Of a stretch of 64,000 bases of DNA, positions 41,142 to 49,953 are shown piece after piece. Each line of letters starts with the position of its first letter. The first letter of the stretch is position 1. Below the pieces are notes generated by a model. The model was given only the letters and a program-made list of their open reading frames with translations, had not been told where the DNA came from and made no database searches. A program made the position numbers and the translations under genes. Source of the DNA: Pachysolen tannophilus NRRL Y-2460 (Eukaryota > Ascomycota > Pichiomycetes > Alaninales > Pachysolenaceae); NCBI GenBank assembly GCA_001661245.1, contig KV454012.1, positions 1,126,974 through 1,190,973 of the forward strand, written 5' to 3'.

Positions 41142-42176
41142 TTATGAGTCTAGAACGTTTATGTTAACGTCGCTGATACGCCATAATATTAACATAAGAC
41201 AGCTTTTAAATGGTGAAAAGGCTTCACTTAAGGTCTCTACGTATTCTTCTTCGACTGCAGACCAATTACGTTTCTTGAGCTGTTGTTTTTTCTTTGATTT
41301 AAGTAAAGTTTTCAGTTTAATTTCTTTTAATAATTCAGGACGTTCATTTAAGTATATTGATCCACCTCTTAAGATACCCAAATCTTTATGACTAAATACG
41401 TTTAAACGTTTCAAGCAGAAAAGTAAGAACATGACCACGGACCAAGGTCCAATTCCTTTGTAAGATATTAGTATTTCATAAATTTCTTCATCTGTGGAAT
41501 TTTCAAAAAGAAATTTATTCAATTTCTTATCTATATAAAAGCTTTTTGATAATGATTTAATATATTCAATTTTTTTATGAGAAAGACCACATGATCTTAA
41601 AATTTCTTCTGAAGTTTCATAAAAAATTTTAGCTGAAGGTAAGGTAAGTTCTTGTTTTTTGTTTAAAGTTTTCATTAATTTTAATTTTATTGATTCTGCA
41701 GCCTTTCCTGATAATTGTTGTGAAATAATACCATTAATAAGTCCTTCAAAATAAAAGTGATCTGTCTTTTCCCTTGTTGTACCTGAATTTTTAAGAAATT
41801 GTTTAAATTTATTTTTTAATACAACTGGCAATAATGAAGGGTCTTTATTAACAATAAATTTTAAACCTTGAACAAAATTTTCTTCATGATTCGATATAAA
41901 CTCTTCTCCTAAAAACTCTACGGATGGCGGAATCTTCAAGTTGGCATAATATACTATTTCAAAAGTAGTAGTAGTAGTAGTAGTAGTAGTAATTGTCTTA
42001 TCTGGAATTTTATCAACTTTTTGAACTTTTTGAACTTTTGGTGCAGGCACCGAAGCCGAGACAGGTGCTTTCCTCTTACTCCTCTTCTTCATCACACTAA
42101 TAGAACTCGGTATTCTCTCTTCTTCAATCTCTAATACATTTCCCCCTCTAGCCGACCTGAGAATTCTTTCACTCAT
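41142..42176 (-). CDS. MAG1: 3-methyladenine DNA glycosylase (Mag1/AlkA type)
   Basis: 344 residues, HhH-GPD superfamily. It removes alkylated purines such as 3-methyladenine in base excision repair. Residues 1-70 are basic and low-complexity, ending in a poly-Thr run (nine ACT/ACA codons at 41969-41995). The glycosylase fold follows: IISQQLSGKAA near 151-161, the helix-hairpin-helix SYKGIGPWSVVMFLLFC near 233-249, and the catalytic Asp in HKDLGI near 258-263. A Lys-rich insertion precedes the last helices (MLILWR). In S. cerevisiae MAG1 and DDI1 are adjacent; here one gene (OCA6-like) separates them. Confidence 0.94.
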   Translation of the reverse strand: MSERILRSARGGNVLEIEEERIPSSISVMKKRSKRKAPVSASVPAPKVQKVQKVDKIPDKTITTTTTTTTTFEIVYYANLKIPPSVEFLGEEFISNHEENFVQGLKFIVNKDPSLLPVVLKNKFKQFLKNSGTTREKTDHFYFEGLINGIISQQLSGKAAESIKLKLMKTLNKKQELTLPSAKIFYETSEEILRSCGLSHKKIEYIKSLSKSFYIDKKLNKFLFENSTDEEIYEILISYKGIGPWSVVMFLLFCLKRLNVFSHKDLGILRGGSIYLNERPELLKEIKLKTLLKSKKKQQLKKRNWSAVEEEYVETLSEAFSPFKSCLMLILWRISDVNINVLDS

Positions 42177-42545
42177 TTTTTAAATTGTTTTACCAATGAT
42201 ATTTGTCATTAACATTTTATTCTTCTTTTCAATTTATATTAGCTAATCATTAATACCTGTCTGCCTAACCTCTGCGCTGCGCTGCTCTTTTAATCTAAAA
42301 AAAAAAAAATCTTCTCCGCAATCTTCTCCACAAATTTCTCCACAAATCTCCTACTCGGAGATGTTTTGAGCTCAGAATTTTTTCCTTTTTTTTTCAAATA
42401 GAAACCAATTTTGGGTTTAGGAAAAAAAAAAAGCGACTAATATTATTATGAAAATGGATTAATATTATAAGATTATAAACTAAATACAGTGGGTAGTTTC
42501 TTCTTGAAATTGATACTGATACTGATACTGAAGTTGTGGGTGAAG
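42177..42545. promoter_or_regulatory. Divergent promoter of MAG1 and the OCA6-like gene
   Basis: 369 bp with no coding potential. Near-MAG1 sequence holds two TCTCCRCAAATCTCC-like direct repeats (about 42325-42352) and a CTGCGCTGCGCTGC stretch (about 42271-42284). Neither is a motif I can name. Confidence 0.5.
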
Positions 42546-43157
42546 ATGTCAGATATTGAAACTAACTTACCGTCATTGACACCACCTTTGAAATTCAATG
42601 CTATCCAGCCAGGAATATTTAGAGGTTCATATCCGAGGCCGATAAATTATGAATTTCTCAGGACGCTAAATTTGAAAACAATGATATCAATAGTTGAAAA
42701 ACCAATTTCTTTTGAGACAGATGCTAATTTGAATAATTTTATCAAGGAAAATGATATTAATTTGATTCATATAGAGTGTTCAAAGGGGGGGAAGGGGAAA
42801 AAAAGAAATATACCTATAGATTATCCATCTATAGTTAAAGTTATTGAAATAATTATAGATAATGATAATTCTCCATGTTATATTTTTTGTATTAATGGAG
42901 GACAGATAACTTCATTAGTTGTGGCATGTATTCGTAAGATATCTTTTTGGTCATCGATATCTATCTTTAATGAATTTATTACATATTCAAATGCTATAAA
43001 TCATAATGATAGGTTATTTATTGAAAAATTTCAAGGAGAGATAAATTTACCTACAAATAGAGTCCCATGGATATGGAATGGACTAAGTAAAGTTATTATT
43101 GAAAATCATCCAACTTTGAAATTTAAGGAAAATAAGGCTCAAATTACTGGAATTTAA
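42546..43157 (+). CDS. OCA6: Atypical dual-specificity phosphatase-like protein, OCA6 type
   Basis: 203 residues from ATG 42546. It belongs to the Siw14/Oca family of plant-and-fungi atypical phosphatases, several of which act on inositol pyrophosphates. The N-terminal signature FNAIQPGIFRGSYPRPINYEFL is typical of the family. The P-loop region reads FCINGGQITS: Cys115 is present, but the Arg expected at position +6 of the C-x5-R motif is Ile121, so classical phosphatase catalysis looks unlikely. Degenerate P-loops also occur in some Oca proteins, which may act as scaffolds. S. cerevisiae OCA6-DOS2-DOA4 are neighbours; DOS2 and DOA4 follow here, which supports the OCA6 identity. Confidence 0.82.
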   Translation: MSDIETNLPSLTPPLKFNAIQPGIFRGSYPRPINYEFLRTLNLKTMISIVEKPISFETDANLNNFIKENDINLIHIECSKGGKGKKRNIPIDYPSIVKVIEIIIDNDNSPCYIFCINGGQITSLVVACIRKISFWSSISIFNEFITYSNAINHNDRLFIEKFQGEINLPTNRVPWIWNGLSKVIIENHPTLKFKENKAQITGI

Positions 43158-43289
43158 CTAAACTTCTATTAATTTATTAGTTTACTATATATTATTTTGG
43201 TTATTTTTTTTTTTTTAATTATTAGAAAAAAAAAAATTAGTTTAAAAAAGTTTCTGAAATAAAAAGGGATTATAATTAATCACAAAACG

Positions 43290-44594
43290 TTATTGGAATA
43301 GTAATGAGGCAGCTAAATCCACGTTTCCATCACATTGTTGTAATGCATTTATCACTTCAGCCCTTTGGAAACCCAAATTAATTAATTGTGTCACTTTTGA
43401 TTCATCTACAACACTTGATGAACCTGAACCTGAACTTGAACTTGAGCCTAAACCACCATTTGGTAAAATAGTCGATTGCTGTTGAAGTTTTTGTCTCTTT
43501 GTAGCGGCAGCTGCTGCAGCTGCTGCAGATCCTATAGGCACGGATGAGGATGAAGAAGGTCCACCACCACCAAGAACTTGTGCTTGAACTGGTGATGTGA
43601 ATAAATTGTTGGGAATTTCAGCCTCACTTAAGAATGGAGTCTCCACATCGCTTAAAATTAAAACATTTTTTTTCAAATCAACAACACCCAGATGTCTTCT
43701 AAGCATATCTAAGCCCAATAATAAATCAACGGAAGTATCTATAACTGTGAATGAACATGGAACATAAGCATCTCCAATTTTTAAAGGTGCAGAATGAATT
43801 CTTCCTAAAATTTGTGTAGTACCAACACCCCTCGCCTCTCCTTTAAACCTTGTATCGATTAATTTTGATAACCCGCATTTCTCTGCAAGTTTAGGGCTTA
43901 AGATAGTCAGCTGTGCTCCTGTATCAACAAATGCCTTAACAGGGACTTTATTCAATTCTAAATTGACATAGAGCATATGTACCTGAGTAAAACTTTCAGG
44001 TGAAATCTCATATGCCAATTTCATATTTTCTTCAATAGCCTCTTGTTGTATCAATTCCATAATTCTTTTCTGATTTTCAATACTATCTGGATTTCTTTGT
44101 AATTCCAGTAATTCCAGTCTTGTAGAAGAATTACCATTAAATCCGCCACCTGAAAATTGTTCAACCTGAGCCAAGGCCAATCCTTTAAATTCTTCAGGTT
44201 TATCCAACACAGCTGCCATAGCAGGATTCGTCATGTTAAGTTGATTTCTTAAAGTCTCATTATTTAAAAACTTCAATCTTAATTCTTCAATCTGTCTATC
44301 AACTTGATTACCAATAGCCGCTGATGATGATAATACCCCTGATCCTTCACTATCATTATTATTGTTAAGTGAATTTTGCCTTATCACTATTAAATCATTA
44401 TCCGCAATCCCAATCTCTTTCAAGTTCTTTGAATTCTCTGTTAACGCCTGCGAATTCAATAGTAACGTCTGATTCTCCGAAGCTATATCTGTTTCTGCTT
44501 CTAAATAAGCTTTTAAATCAGCTAATGATAAATCGTCCCCGATATCTACTGAAAATACTTGACCACTACTCTCAGTGGCGATCGTTAACTTCAT
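43290..44594 (-). CDS. DDI1: Ddi1, ubiquitin-receptor aspartic protease
   Basis: 434 residues from ATG 44594 (428 in S. cerevisiae). Ddi1 shuttles ubiquitinated proteins to the proteasome and cleaves long-ubiquitin-chain substrates. An N-terminal ubiquitin-like domain (1-75), a helical domain, and the aspartic protease domain with active-site FVDTGAQ (Asp224) and LLGLDMLRRH are followed by a low-complexity Ala/Ser stretch and a C-terminal UBA domain (LINLGFQRAEVINALQQCDG). The residue after DTGAQ is encoded by CTG, Ser under the inferred code, where fungi often have Ser or Thr. Although the protease is related to retroviral ones, this is an intact host gene. A GTGGCAAA word (44756-44749, minus) upstream resembles the Rpn4/PACE site with one mismatch. 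Confidence 0.97.
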   Translation of the reverse strand: MKLTIATESSGQVFSVDIGDDLSLADLKAYLEAETDIASENQTLLLNSQALTENSKNLKEIGIADNDLIVIRQNSLNNNNDSEGSGVLSSSAAIGNQVDRQIEELRLKFLNNETLRNQLNMTNPAMAAVLDKPEEFKGLALAQVEQFSGGGFNGNSSTRLELLELQRNPDSIENQKRIMELIQQEAIEENMKLAYEISPESFTQVHMLYVNLELNKVPVKAFVDTGAQLTILSPKLAEKCGLSKLIDTRFKGEARGVGTTQILGRIHSAPLKIGDAYVPCSFTVIDTSVDLLLGLDMLRRHLGVVDLKKNVLILSDVETPFLSEAEIPNNLFTSPVQAQVLGGGGPSSSSSVPIGSAAAAAAAATKRQKLQQQSTILPNGGLGSSSSSGSGSSSVVDESKVTQLINLGFQRAEVINALQQCDGNVDLAASLLFQ

Positions 44595-45166
44595 TTCCTT
44601 TAACAATTAGCTTATCAAGATATTTATTTAACCTTTCCTTTCCTTTCTTCTCCTGTCCTGTCCTTTCTTTATATATTTAAATATAATATATATTACTAAG
44701 AATTCCTTGTTTTCTACTTGATTTTTGAATCTTGTTTTTGTTTACAAGTTTGCCACAATACAGTTCGTGAACTATGCACGACAAAGACAACCCCAGATCA
44801 ACAGCCGCACTTATACTAATAATGGAAATAAAAGATGAAGCTTTAGTATTTAAAAGTTCATTCTTCTGATAAAGATCAATTGAATGGCTATATTGTCTGT
44901 TGTTAAATAAAAATAAGCATTACTAACTCCTATATAAAAGAATTTCTTCAAGAGAAAAAAAAAAAAAAAAAAAAAAAAGAAAAAAAGAAAAAAGAAAAAG
45001 TGAAAAATGAAAAATGAAAAAAATTTAATCCTATATGAATGAACCAACTCTTGAAAAGAAAATAAAACAACTTACTACACACGTAAGCAAAAGAAGAATA
45101 AGTTTAAAATTAAGAAAAAATGAACAAAGAAAACCAGCGACCAACCAATTGAGTTACGATGCAAGC
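44595..45166. promoter_or_regulatory. DDI1 promoter region
   Basis: 572 bp. Near DDI1 it is rich in TCCTTTCC/TCCTGTCC pyrimidine repeats (about 44631-44668). A PACE-like GTGGCAAA lies on the minus strand at 44756-44749. An A24 run and further A-rich sequence (44956-45016) follow, then the DOS2 3' UTR. Small frames here have no support. Confidence 0.5.
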
Positions 45167-46537
45167 TTATTCCCAATCATCGTCATCATCATCATCATCG
45201 TCATTATCACCAGCACTGGCACTAGCACTGGCACTATTTCCCTCTTCATTGTCCTTTTCTCTCTTTGTAGCAATTACTTCTAAAGTTGAGCTATTAGCAG
45301 ACAGTAAGTTATATGTCACCTCACTTGAAGTTCTAGATTGGTTTTGAGCTTCCAGTTTAAGGTTAGTGTTGGCTTCATTTTCACCTTCTTCACCTCCTTC
45401 AACCTCTTCACCTTCTTCGCCTTCTACTTCGTCTTCATCATCGTCCCAATCAAATTTTTCTTCAATATTATTAAGTTTACTACTTTCCAATAATTTCTTT
45501 CTTGTTACTTCTTCTTTATCAAACAAATCTTTGTTATAATAATATAAAGTCCAAAATTCTGTATCTGAGATTTTTTCTGGAACAATTAAATTATGTAAAT
45601 TCAGTAAATCATTATTTTGTGATAATAATTTTTCAGTTTCATCTTTTTTAATAGAAATATTTGATGAAAATTCTTGAAATTTTTTCAAATCTTTAATTTT
45701 ATTTTTATTCAAATACAATTCTTGAGAATTATTCAACTCGTACAATTGTTGTTCTGATCTCGAGGCATAAACTTTCCTAGTCTGAGCCAGAGTCAGTGCC
45801 AGTGCCCTTGCATCTAAATTTGAAGGAACGTTAAATAACATTTTCGAATCCTTATCATCTATTTCATCGTCATCATCATCATCATCATAATCATTATTAT
45901 TATTTGAATTTTCCTTCTTGTCAGCACCAGACGATGATGCAATAAGTGGTGACTCGATTGTGACAACATCTTTTAAATAAGAACCAAATTTTGAAGCAAA
46001 CCCACCAACTATTTTTTCAACTTCATCTAAATCATCATCTAATTCGTTCATATAACTACTAGTTGTAGTAGATAATAAATCCAACATCTTACGGGCTTCA
46101 GCTTTACTTTGGGTAAACCTCTGAGCTAACAGTTCTTGTCTTGATGCCTGTTCTGAAGATGATACTTCTAAACCTCGCGTCTTATCATCTTTTTCTTCCT
46201 TAATCGATAATTTTTCTAATCTATCTTTAGTTTGATTAACATAATCTGGTAAATTTTTTTGAAAATTTGTTAAAAATCCATTAAATGAACCCCAATTTTT
46301 ACTAGTATTTCTTTCAAAATTATTATATAATTCATCAACTTTATTTTCAATATTTTCAGCAACTTTTTCAGTTTTCAGGTTAATATCATCTCCACCACTT
46401 GTACCACCACAATTTTCAACTCCACCTCCATTTTCCGACTTGACATTCGTCAAAGTTTCAACCGAGTTATCTGAATGCATAAGACTTGATTCTTCCTTCG
46501 CTGAAGAACTCGGATTGATTTGATCATAAATATCCAT
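45167..46537 (-). CDS. DOS2: BSD-domain protein Dos2
   Basis: 456 residues (310 in S. cerevisiae). The N-terminal half is acidic with a conserved SKNWGSFNGFLTNFQ motif near 78-92, followed by amphipathic helices (KMLDLLSTTTSSYMNELD). A BSD domain lies at about 270-345 with the diagnostic aromatic pair in SDTEFWTLYYYN. The C-terminus is an extreme Glu/Asp run ending DDDDDDDDDWE; C-terminal acidic-WE tails recur in fungal BSD proteins. Dos2 is cytoplasmic, and its biochemical role is poorly known; S. cerevisiae DOS2 is next to DOA4. The additional length here is mostly Asn/Asp low complexity (about 205-230) and the acidic tail. Confidence 0.9.
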   Translation of the reverse strand: MDIYDQINPSSSAKEESSLMHSDNSVETLTNVKSENGGGVENCGGTSGGDDINLKTEKVAENIENKVDELYNNFERNTSKNWGSFNGFLTNFQKNLPDYVNQTKDRLEKLSIKEEKDDKTRGLEVSSSEQASRQELLAQRFTQSKAEARKMLDLLSTTTSSYMNELDDDLDEVEKIVGGFASKFGSYLKDVVTIESPLIASSSGADKKENSNNNNDYDDDDDDDEIDDKDSKMLFNVPSNLDARALALTLAQTRKVYASRSEQQLYELNNSQELYLNKNKIKDLKKFQEFSSNISIKKDETEKLLSQNNDLLNLHNLIVPEKISDTEFWTLYYYNKDLFDKEEVTRKKLLESSKLNNIEEKFDWDDDEDEVEGEEGEEVEGGEEGENEANTNLKLEAQNQSRTSSEVTYNLLSANSSTLEVIATKREKDNEEGNSASASASAGDNDDDDDDDDDWE

Positions 46538-47804
46538 TTTGAAATTTAATTTCTTTTTTAAAAAAAAAATTGAAACGAGATTAACGCTTATATATAATTT
46601 TTTAAATTATCAATTTGGCTTGTTGTTTCTTCTTTTGGTCCACTAAGTGAACCACTTTGATTTTCGTGTGTAAATAAATATATTTGTATATAAAATGCAC
46701 TACTTTTGTTGTAATTTTTCACTCCAGTTTAAAATTCTGGGGTAAATCAATGGTTCAGAAGAGATTTAAAAAGAGACGAATAGTTATATTAGAATACTGG
46801 TGGGAAAGAGATAAAAGAGTGATTATGATTTGAAAAAAGAGAGAAACTAGAGTTTGTTATTTAGTTATGCTTATTGTAGTTTTTGTTTAACGTCTAGGCC
46901 TGTGCTTTGGGCATGTGCTTAGGCCTAGGCTTGAGCCAGGGCCAGGGCCCCGGGGGCCAGAGCCAAACCCAAACCCAAATGGGTGAGTTACTTCAGAGAT
47001 ATTTAAGGTAGGTATTAATTCATTTAATACCCCTAATTCTTAACTGGTTTGTAACCAATAGTTTATATATTAATATAGACTAAACTATTGTAAAAATATT
47101 TTTCTCTTTCGATTGATAATGATAAGACATAGTTTATTTCGGCTTTGGGGGTAAACTGGGAAGTTCCAAAAAAAAAAAGAAAAAGAAAAAAGGTTTCAAA
47201 CGAGCAGTTCTATTGTTGTCCCGCACGATTATGCAAGCTAAAAGATAATAATACCCCCTTTTTATAACTTCAATAACTTGAAAAGGTTTGTTATATTGGA
47301 GAGTAGTAGGTAGATGATTGTAGCTTTTTAAAATGACTAGATACTAAGAGACTTTGAAAAATTGGGTCAAGGTTGTTGTAATTTTTTGTTATCGATTAAA
47401 TTTCTGAAATTGTGATCTGGATCAACATGTAAAATTTTATACATTATAACATCAAGTGAACTTTTTTTTTTCGTTTTCTTTTATATACATGGTTTGTACT
47501 GAAAAAAAGTGGACTTCTTAATAAAATAATACTTGTATCTAGTGTTGTTTTTTCTTTGCATTTGAAATTCTCGTCTCAGTGTGTAGTTATATCTTAGTAA
47601 TTCTCACCGAAAACTCTACCATTTGGGATAAAGTTACCTGTGATATTGCATGGTTGATACTAACCAGGCTACAAAGAATCAAGCTATTTTTTTTTTTCAA
47701 AAGAATCAAAGATTGGTTTTTAGCAAAAAAAAAAGTTACTACATTTTATTTAAATAAAAAATATTGTTTTCATATATTTAAAATATAAATAGCGAAGTGC
47801 AGTT
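46538..47804. other. Long spacer with GC-rich islet and inverted repeat
   Basis: 1.27 kb between DOS2 (5' end) and the dioxygenase (3' end), both minus strand, with no supported gene. It holds a GC-rich islet (46891-46985), a 10-bp inverted repeat with 15-base loop (CAATAGTTTA 47056-47065 / TAAACTATTG 47081-47090), and AT-rich remainder. A 27-codon ATG frame at 46750-46833 has no supporting signal. This is far longer than DOS2 needs as promoter and may mark an insertion junction. Confidence 0.55.
46891..46985. other. GC-rich islet with nested palindromes
   Basis: About 95 bp, strongly GC-rich amid AT-rich DNA. It contains two AGGCCT palindromes (one within GCCTAGGC context), GTGCTTNGG twice, CCAGGG twice, the near-palindrome GGGCCCCGGGG (46945-46955), and an AAACCC repeat. 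The 11-base core recurs at 57136-57146. No known element is recognised. Confidence 0.7.
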
Positions 47805-48953
47805 CTAGCTTTCTGACTGTTTTTTTGACAGCTTTTGCAGAAACATTTCATCAATTTCTTTCTTATTAGCCTTGGCTCTTTGAGCTCTCCAAATTAAGTA
47901 CTCTCTACAAGTTGTGACTGGATACTTTTGAGGGTTTTCTTCTGAGACACAAGTTGGAAGGGGATTTAAAACGTAATTTGGATTAAATCCAAAAAAGAAA
48001 GGAATGGAGTATCTTGTGGTAGCTGAATTATTTACCACTCTATGAATGGTGGATACAAATTTATCATTGGTCAATCTCATTAAGCAATCGGCAACATTAA
48101 CAACTAAAGCCCCTTCAATTGGTGGGACTTTAACCCAAAAATTCCTTTTATTTAAGACTTGTAAACCTGAAACTTTTCCTGGGTTAACTAATGTAAATAT
48201 CTCAAAATCAGAATGAGCACCAATACCATTTTGCTCATCTTCAGTTACATCTTGTTGTGGGTAATGGAGAATCCTCATACATGCAGCAGGAGTAGTAACT
48301 GCTTCATCAAAATAGTCTTCTGGTAAATCCAATGCTAAGGCTACAATTTTAATTAAGGTCCTTGATACTTTTAAACATTCTGAATGATATTTGAACATGT
48401 TTTCTTTAAAACCAGGAAGGCTCGAAGGCCACAAATTTTTAAATTCAGTACAATCACTGTTCTTCTCTGGTTTTAATGGATCAAAATCTCTTTCATAAGT
48501 AAAATTAAAAGCTTCCATCAAATCATTATACTTTCTATTTCCTCTATTATACCTACCAAAAGGGTGATAACCTTGGTACTCACTATCTGGAAGCAAACCA
48601 GTATAAACTTCCATTTTTTGATCTTCAGTTAAAGAATGGAAAAATTCTTTAGACCATTTAAAAGTATTCTCAGAAATTTCATCTGGTATACCATGGTTAA
48701 TTGCATAGAAAAATCCAACTTTAGTACATACATCAAAGATATTTTTTGCAACTTTCTTCCTTTTTGCCAAGTCAGAAGAATACATATCTGCCAAATCAAC
48801 AATTGGAATTGAGTCAAAATCATCTTCAAAACTAACTGAAGAATTAGAATCTGTATGAATGACCTTGCCGTTATCCAAGTAAATTGTGGATTGGTCATGA
48901 GAGACATCCTTATTCTCAATTTTGGCAAAAGTAGTAGCAGTAGTCATTTCCAT
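47805..48953 (-). CDS. 2-oxoglutarate/Fe(II) dioxygenase, isopenicillin-N-synthase type
   Basis: 382 residues from ATG 48953 (a second Met two codons later). A DIOX_N-like region (about 47-170, SIPIVDLADM, VGFFYAINHGI) leads into the double-stranded beta-helix core. The iron triad is H247-x-D249 (GAHSDFEIF) and H304 (STIHRVV); R314-x-S316 (RYSIPFF) should bind 2-oxoglutarate. All catalytic positions are intact. Fungal relatives include thymine-7-hydroxylase and many enzymes of unknown substrate; S. cerevisiae has no close counterpart that I know. It is divergent from an UNC93-like transporter across a 1-kb promoter bearing GATA sites, suggesting uptake and oxidation of a nitrogen-containing compound. 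The substrate cannot be named. Confidence 0.92.
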   Translation of the reverse strand: MEMTTATTFAKIENKDVSHDQSTIYLDNGKVIHTDSNSSVSFEDDFDSIPIVDLADMYSSDLAKRKKVAKNIFDVCTKVGFFYAINHGIPDEISENTFKWSKEFFHSLTEDQKMEVYTGLLPDSEYQGYHPFGRYNRGNRKYNDLMEAFNFTYERDFDPLKPEKNSDCTEFKNLWPSSLPGFKENMFKYHSECLKVSRTLIKIVALALDLPEDYFDEAVTTPAACMRILHYPQQDVTEDEQNGIGAHSDFEIFTLVNPGKVSGLQVLNKRNFWVKVPPIEGALVVNVADCLMRLTNDKFVSTIHRVVNNSATTRYSIPFFFGFNPNYVLNPLPTCVSEENPQKYPVTTCREYLIWRAQRAKANKKEIDEMFLQKLSKKQSES

Positions 48954-49321
48954 AAAAAACAACTAGAAAAGTAGATTGGACTAGATAAGCTAAATGGAAA
49001 GTTTTTGCTGATTTTCAAAAAAATAGTGAATTACAATTCACAATTGATATATATCTTGAATTTTCTTTTCTTTTTTCCTTTTTTTTTTTGACCAGTCACT
49101 AAAGAGGTCTTTGCCGAAATATAGTTAAAATAAGATATTTCCAATATGGTACAGATTTAGATATGATATTAACATTATATTTACAAAAGGTTTACCACGG
49201 ACTGCCAAGATCACATGGTATGAATGATGGACTAATAATTGGATACAGTCTTTAACTCAATTTTAAAGATAATTAATTATACATGGAAGAATTCAAACTC
49301 TTCTCTCAACTGAACCCTCAC

Positions 49322-49351
49322 CTTATCTTATCTTATCTTATCGAGTTTATC
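49322..49351 (-). promoter_or_regulatory. Four overlapping GATAAG sites plus GATAAA
   Basis: On the minus strand GATAAG repeats every 5 bp (cores at 49342-49337, 49337-49332, 49332-49327, 49327-49322), with GATAAA at 49351-49346. Dense GATA sites are typical of UAS-NTR elements bound by Gln3/Gat1. Confidence 0.8.
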
Positions 49352-49461
49352 TTTTGATTCATTTATTGACACGTCGGTGAAGAGTACAACTGGTTCCGAT
49401 GGGTCTATATTGTTGAACAGTACCTTCCACTTTCTCGGGAAAACCAGTGAGCTATCTATCT

Positions 49462-49515
49462 AGTGAAACTAGTGAAACTGGTAAGGCTAGTAATACTGGT
49501 AAAGCTAGTAAAGCT
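49462..49515 (+). repeat. Degenerate 9-bp tandem repeat, six units
   Basis: Six consecutive units of consensus RGTRANRCT: AGTGAAACT twice, GGTAAGGCT, AGTAATACT, GGTAAAGCT, AGTAAAGCT. The period is a multiple of three. One forward frame stays open from 49417 to a TGA at 49618 and would read Ser-Glu-Thr / Gly-Lys-Ala type tripeptides, but it has no ATG. It may be decayed coding sequence or simply a promoter satellite. Confidence 0.8.
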
Positions 49516-49953
49516 ATTAACGGGTCATCTAGACATGCTGTCTTTGGTTTCGGTATACATGCCGACGGAGACGGTGCTCGAGAGCTGGTTTCAGCCGGCA
49601 TACGTCTTTCTTCGTGAATCCAGTCGCAATCACCCAAACGCATAAAGCATCTTTCCTTCTTATCTCCTTCCTCATTGATCATCATGCACCTTTAATTGCA
49701 AAAAGAAGATAATGAAATCTTCATTACTCTGTATGTGACTTCTACTTAAAATAGCATAGGAAAGGGTATTAAGCGACAAGATGCATGAGATAGATAAAAA
49801 CTATGTTTTCATTTTTTTTTTTTTTTCAGGGTCAAGATGAAGTTTTGGTTGATAAGCAATGGTGGATGTATATATAATGAGAAAAAAAAGCATTAAGCGT
49901 GTTTGATATTTGATTAAAATGTTATCGGGAAGGAAATCTTTGGGTTTTGGATA

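Larger units (their letters stand above)
48954..49953. promoter_or_regulatory. Divergent promoter of dioxygenase and UNC93-like transporter
   Basis: 1000 bp shared by two divergent genes. GATAAG sites: 48984-48989, four overlapping copies at 49322-49342 (minus), and 49851-49856; GATAAA words lie at 49347-49351 (minus) and near 49795. A TATA box (TATATATAA, about 49868-49876) lies some 80 bp before the transporter ATG. A 9-bp tandem repeat (49462-49515) and a less AT-rich 130-bp stretch (about 49516-49645) with ATGCCG/CGGCAT inverted words occupy the middle. GATA factors (Gln3/Gat1) mediate nitrogen catabolite control in yeasts. Confidence 0.75.

Noticed and set aside
43290-44594. Retroelement protease
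   Set aside because: The aspartic protease motif is within a complete DDI1 gene with UBL and UBA domains and conserved neighbours; it is a host gene.
46750-46833. 27-codon ATG frame (basic, Trp-containing) upstream of DOS2
   Set aside because: Too short, with no conservation or context evidence available from the sequence.
49452-49685. 77-codon minus-strand and 60-codon plus-strand frames in the dioxygenase/transporter promoter
   Set aside because: Both mostly translate the 9-bp tandem repeat into Leu-Val or Leu-Ala runs and match nothing known.
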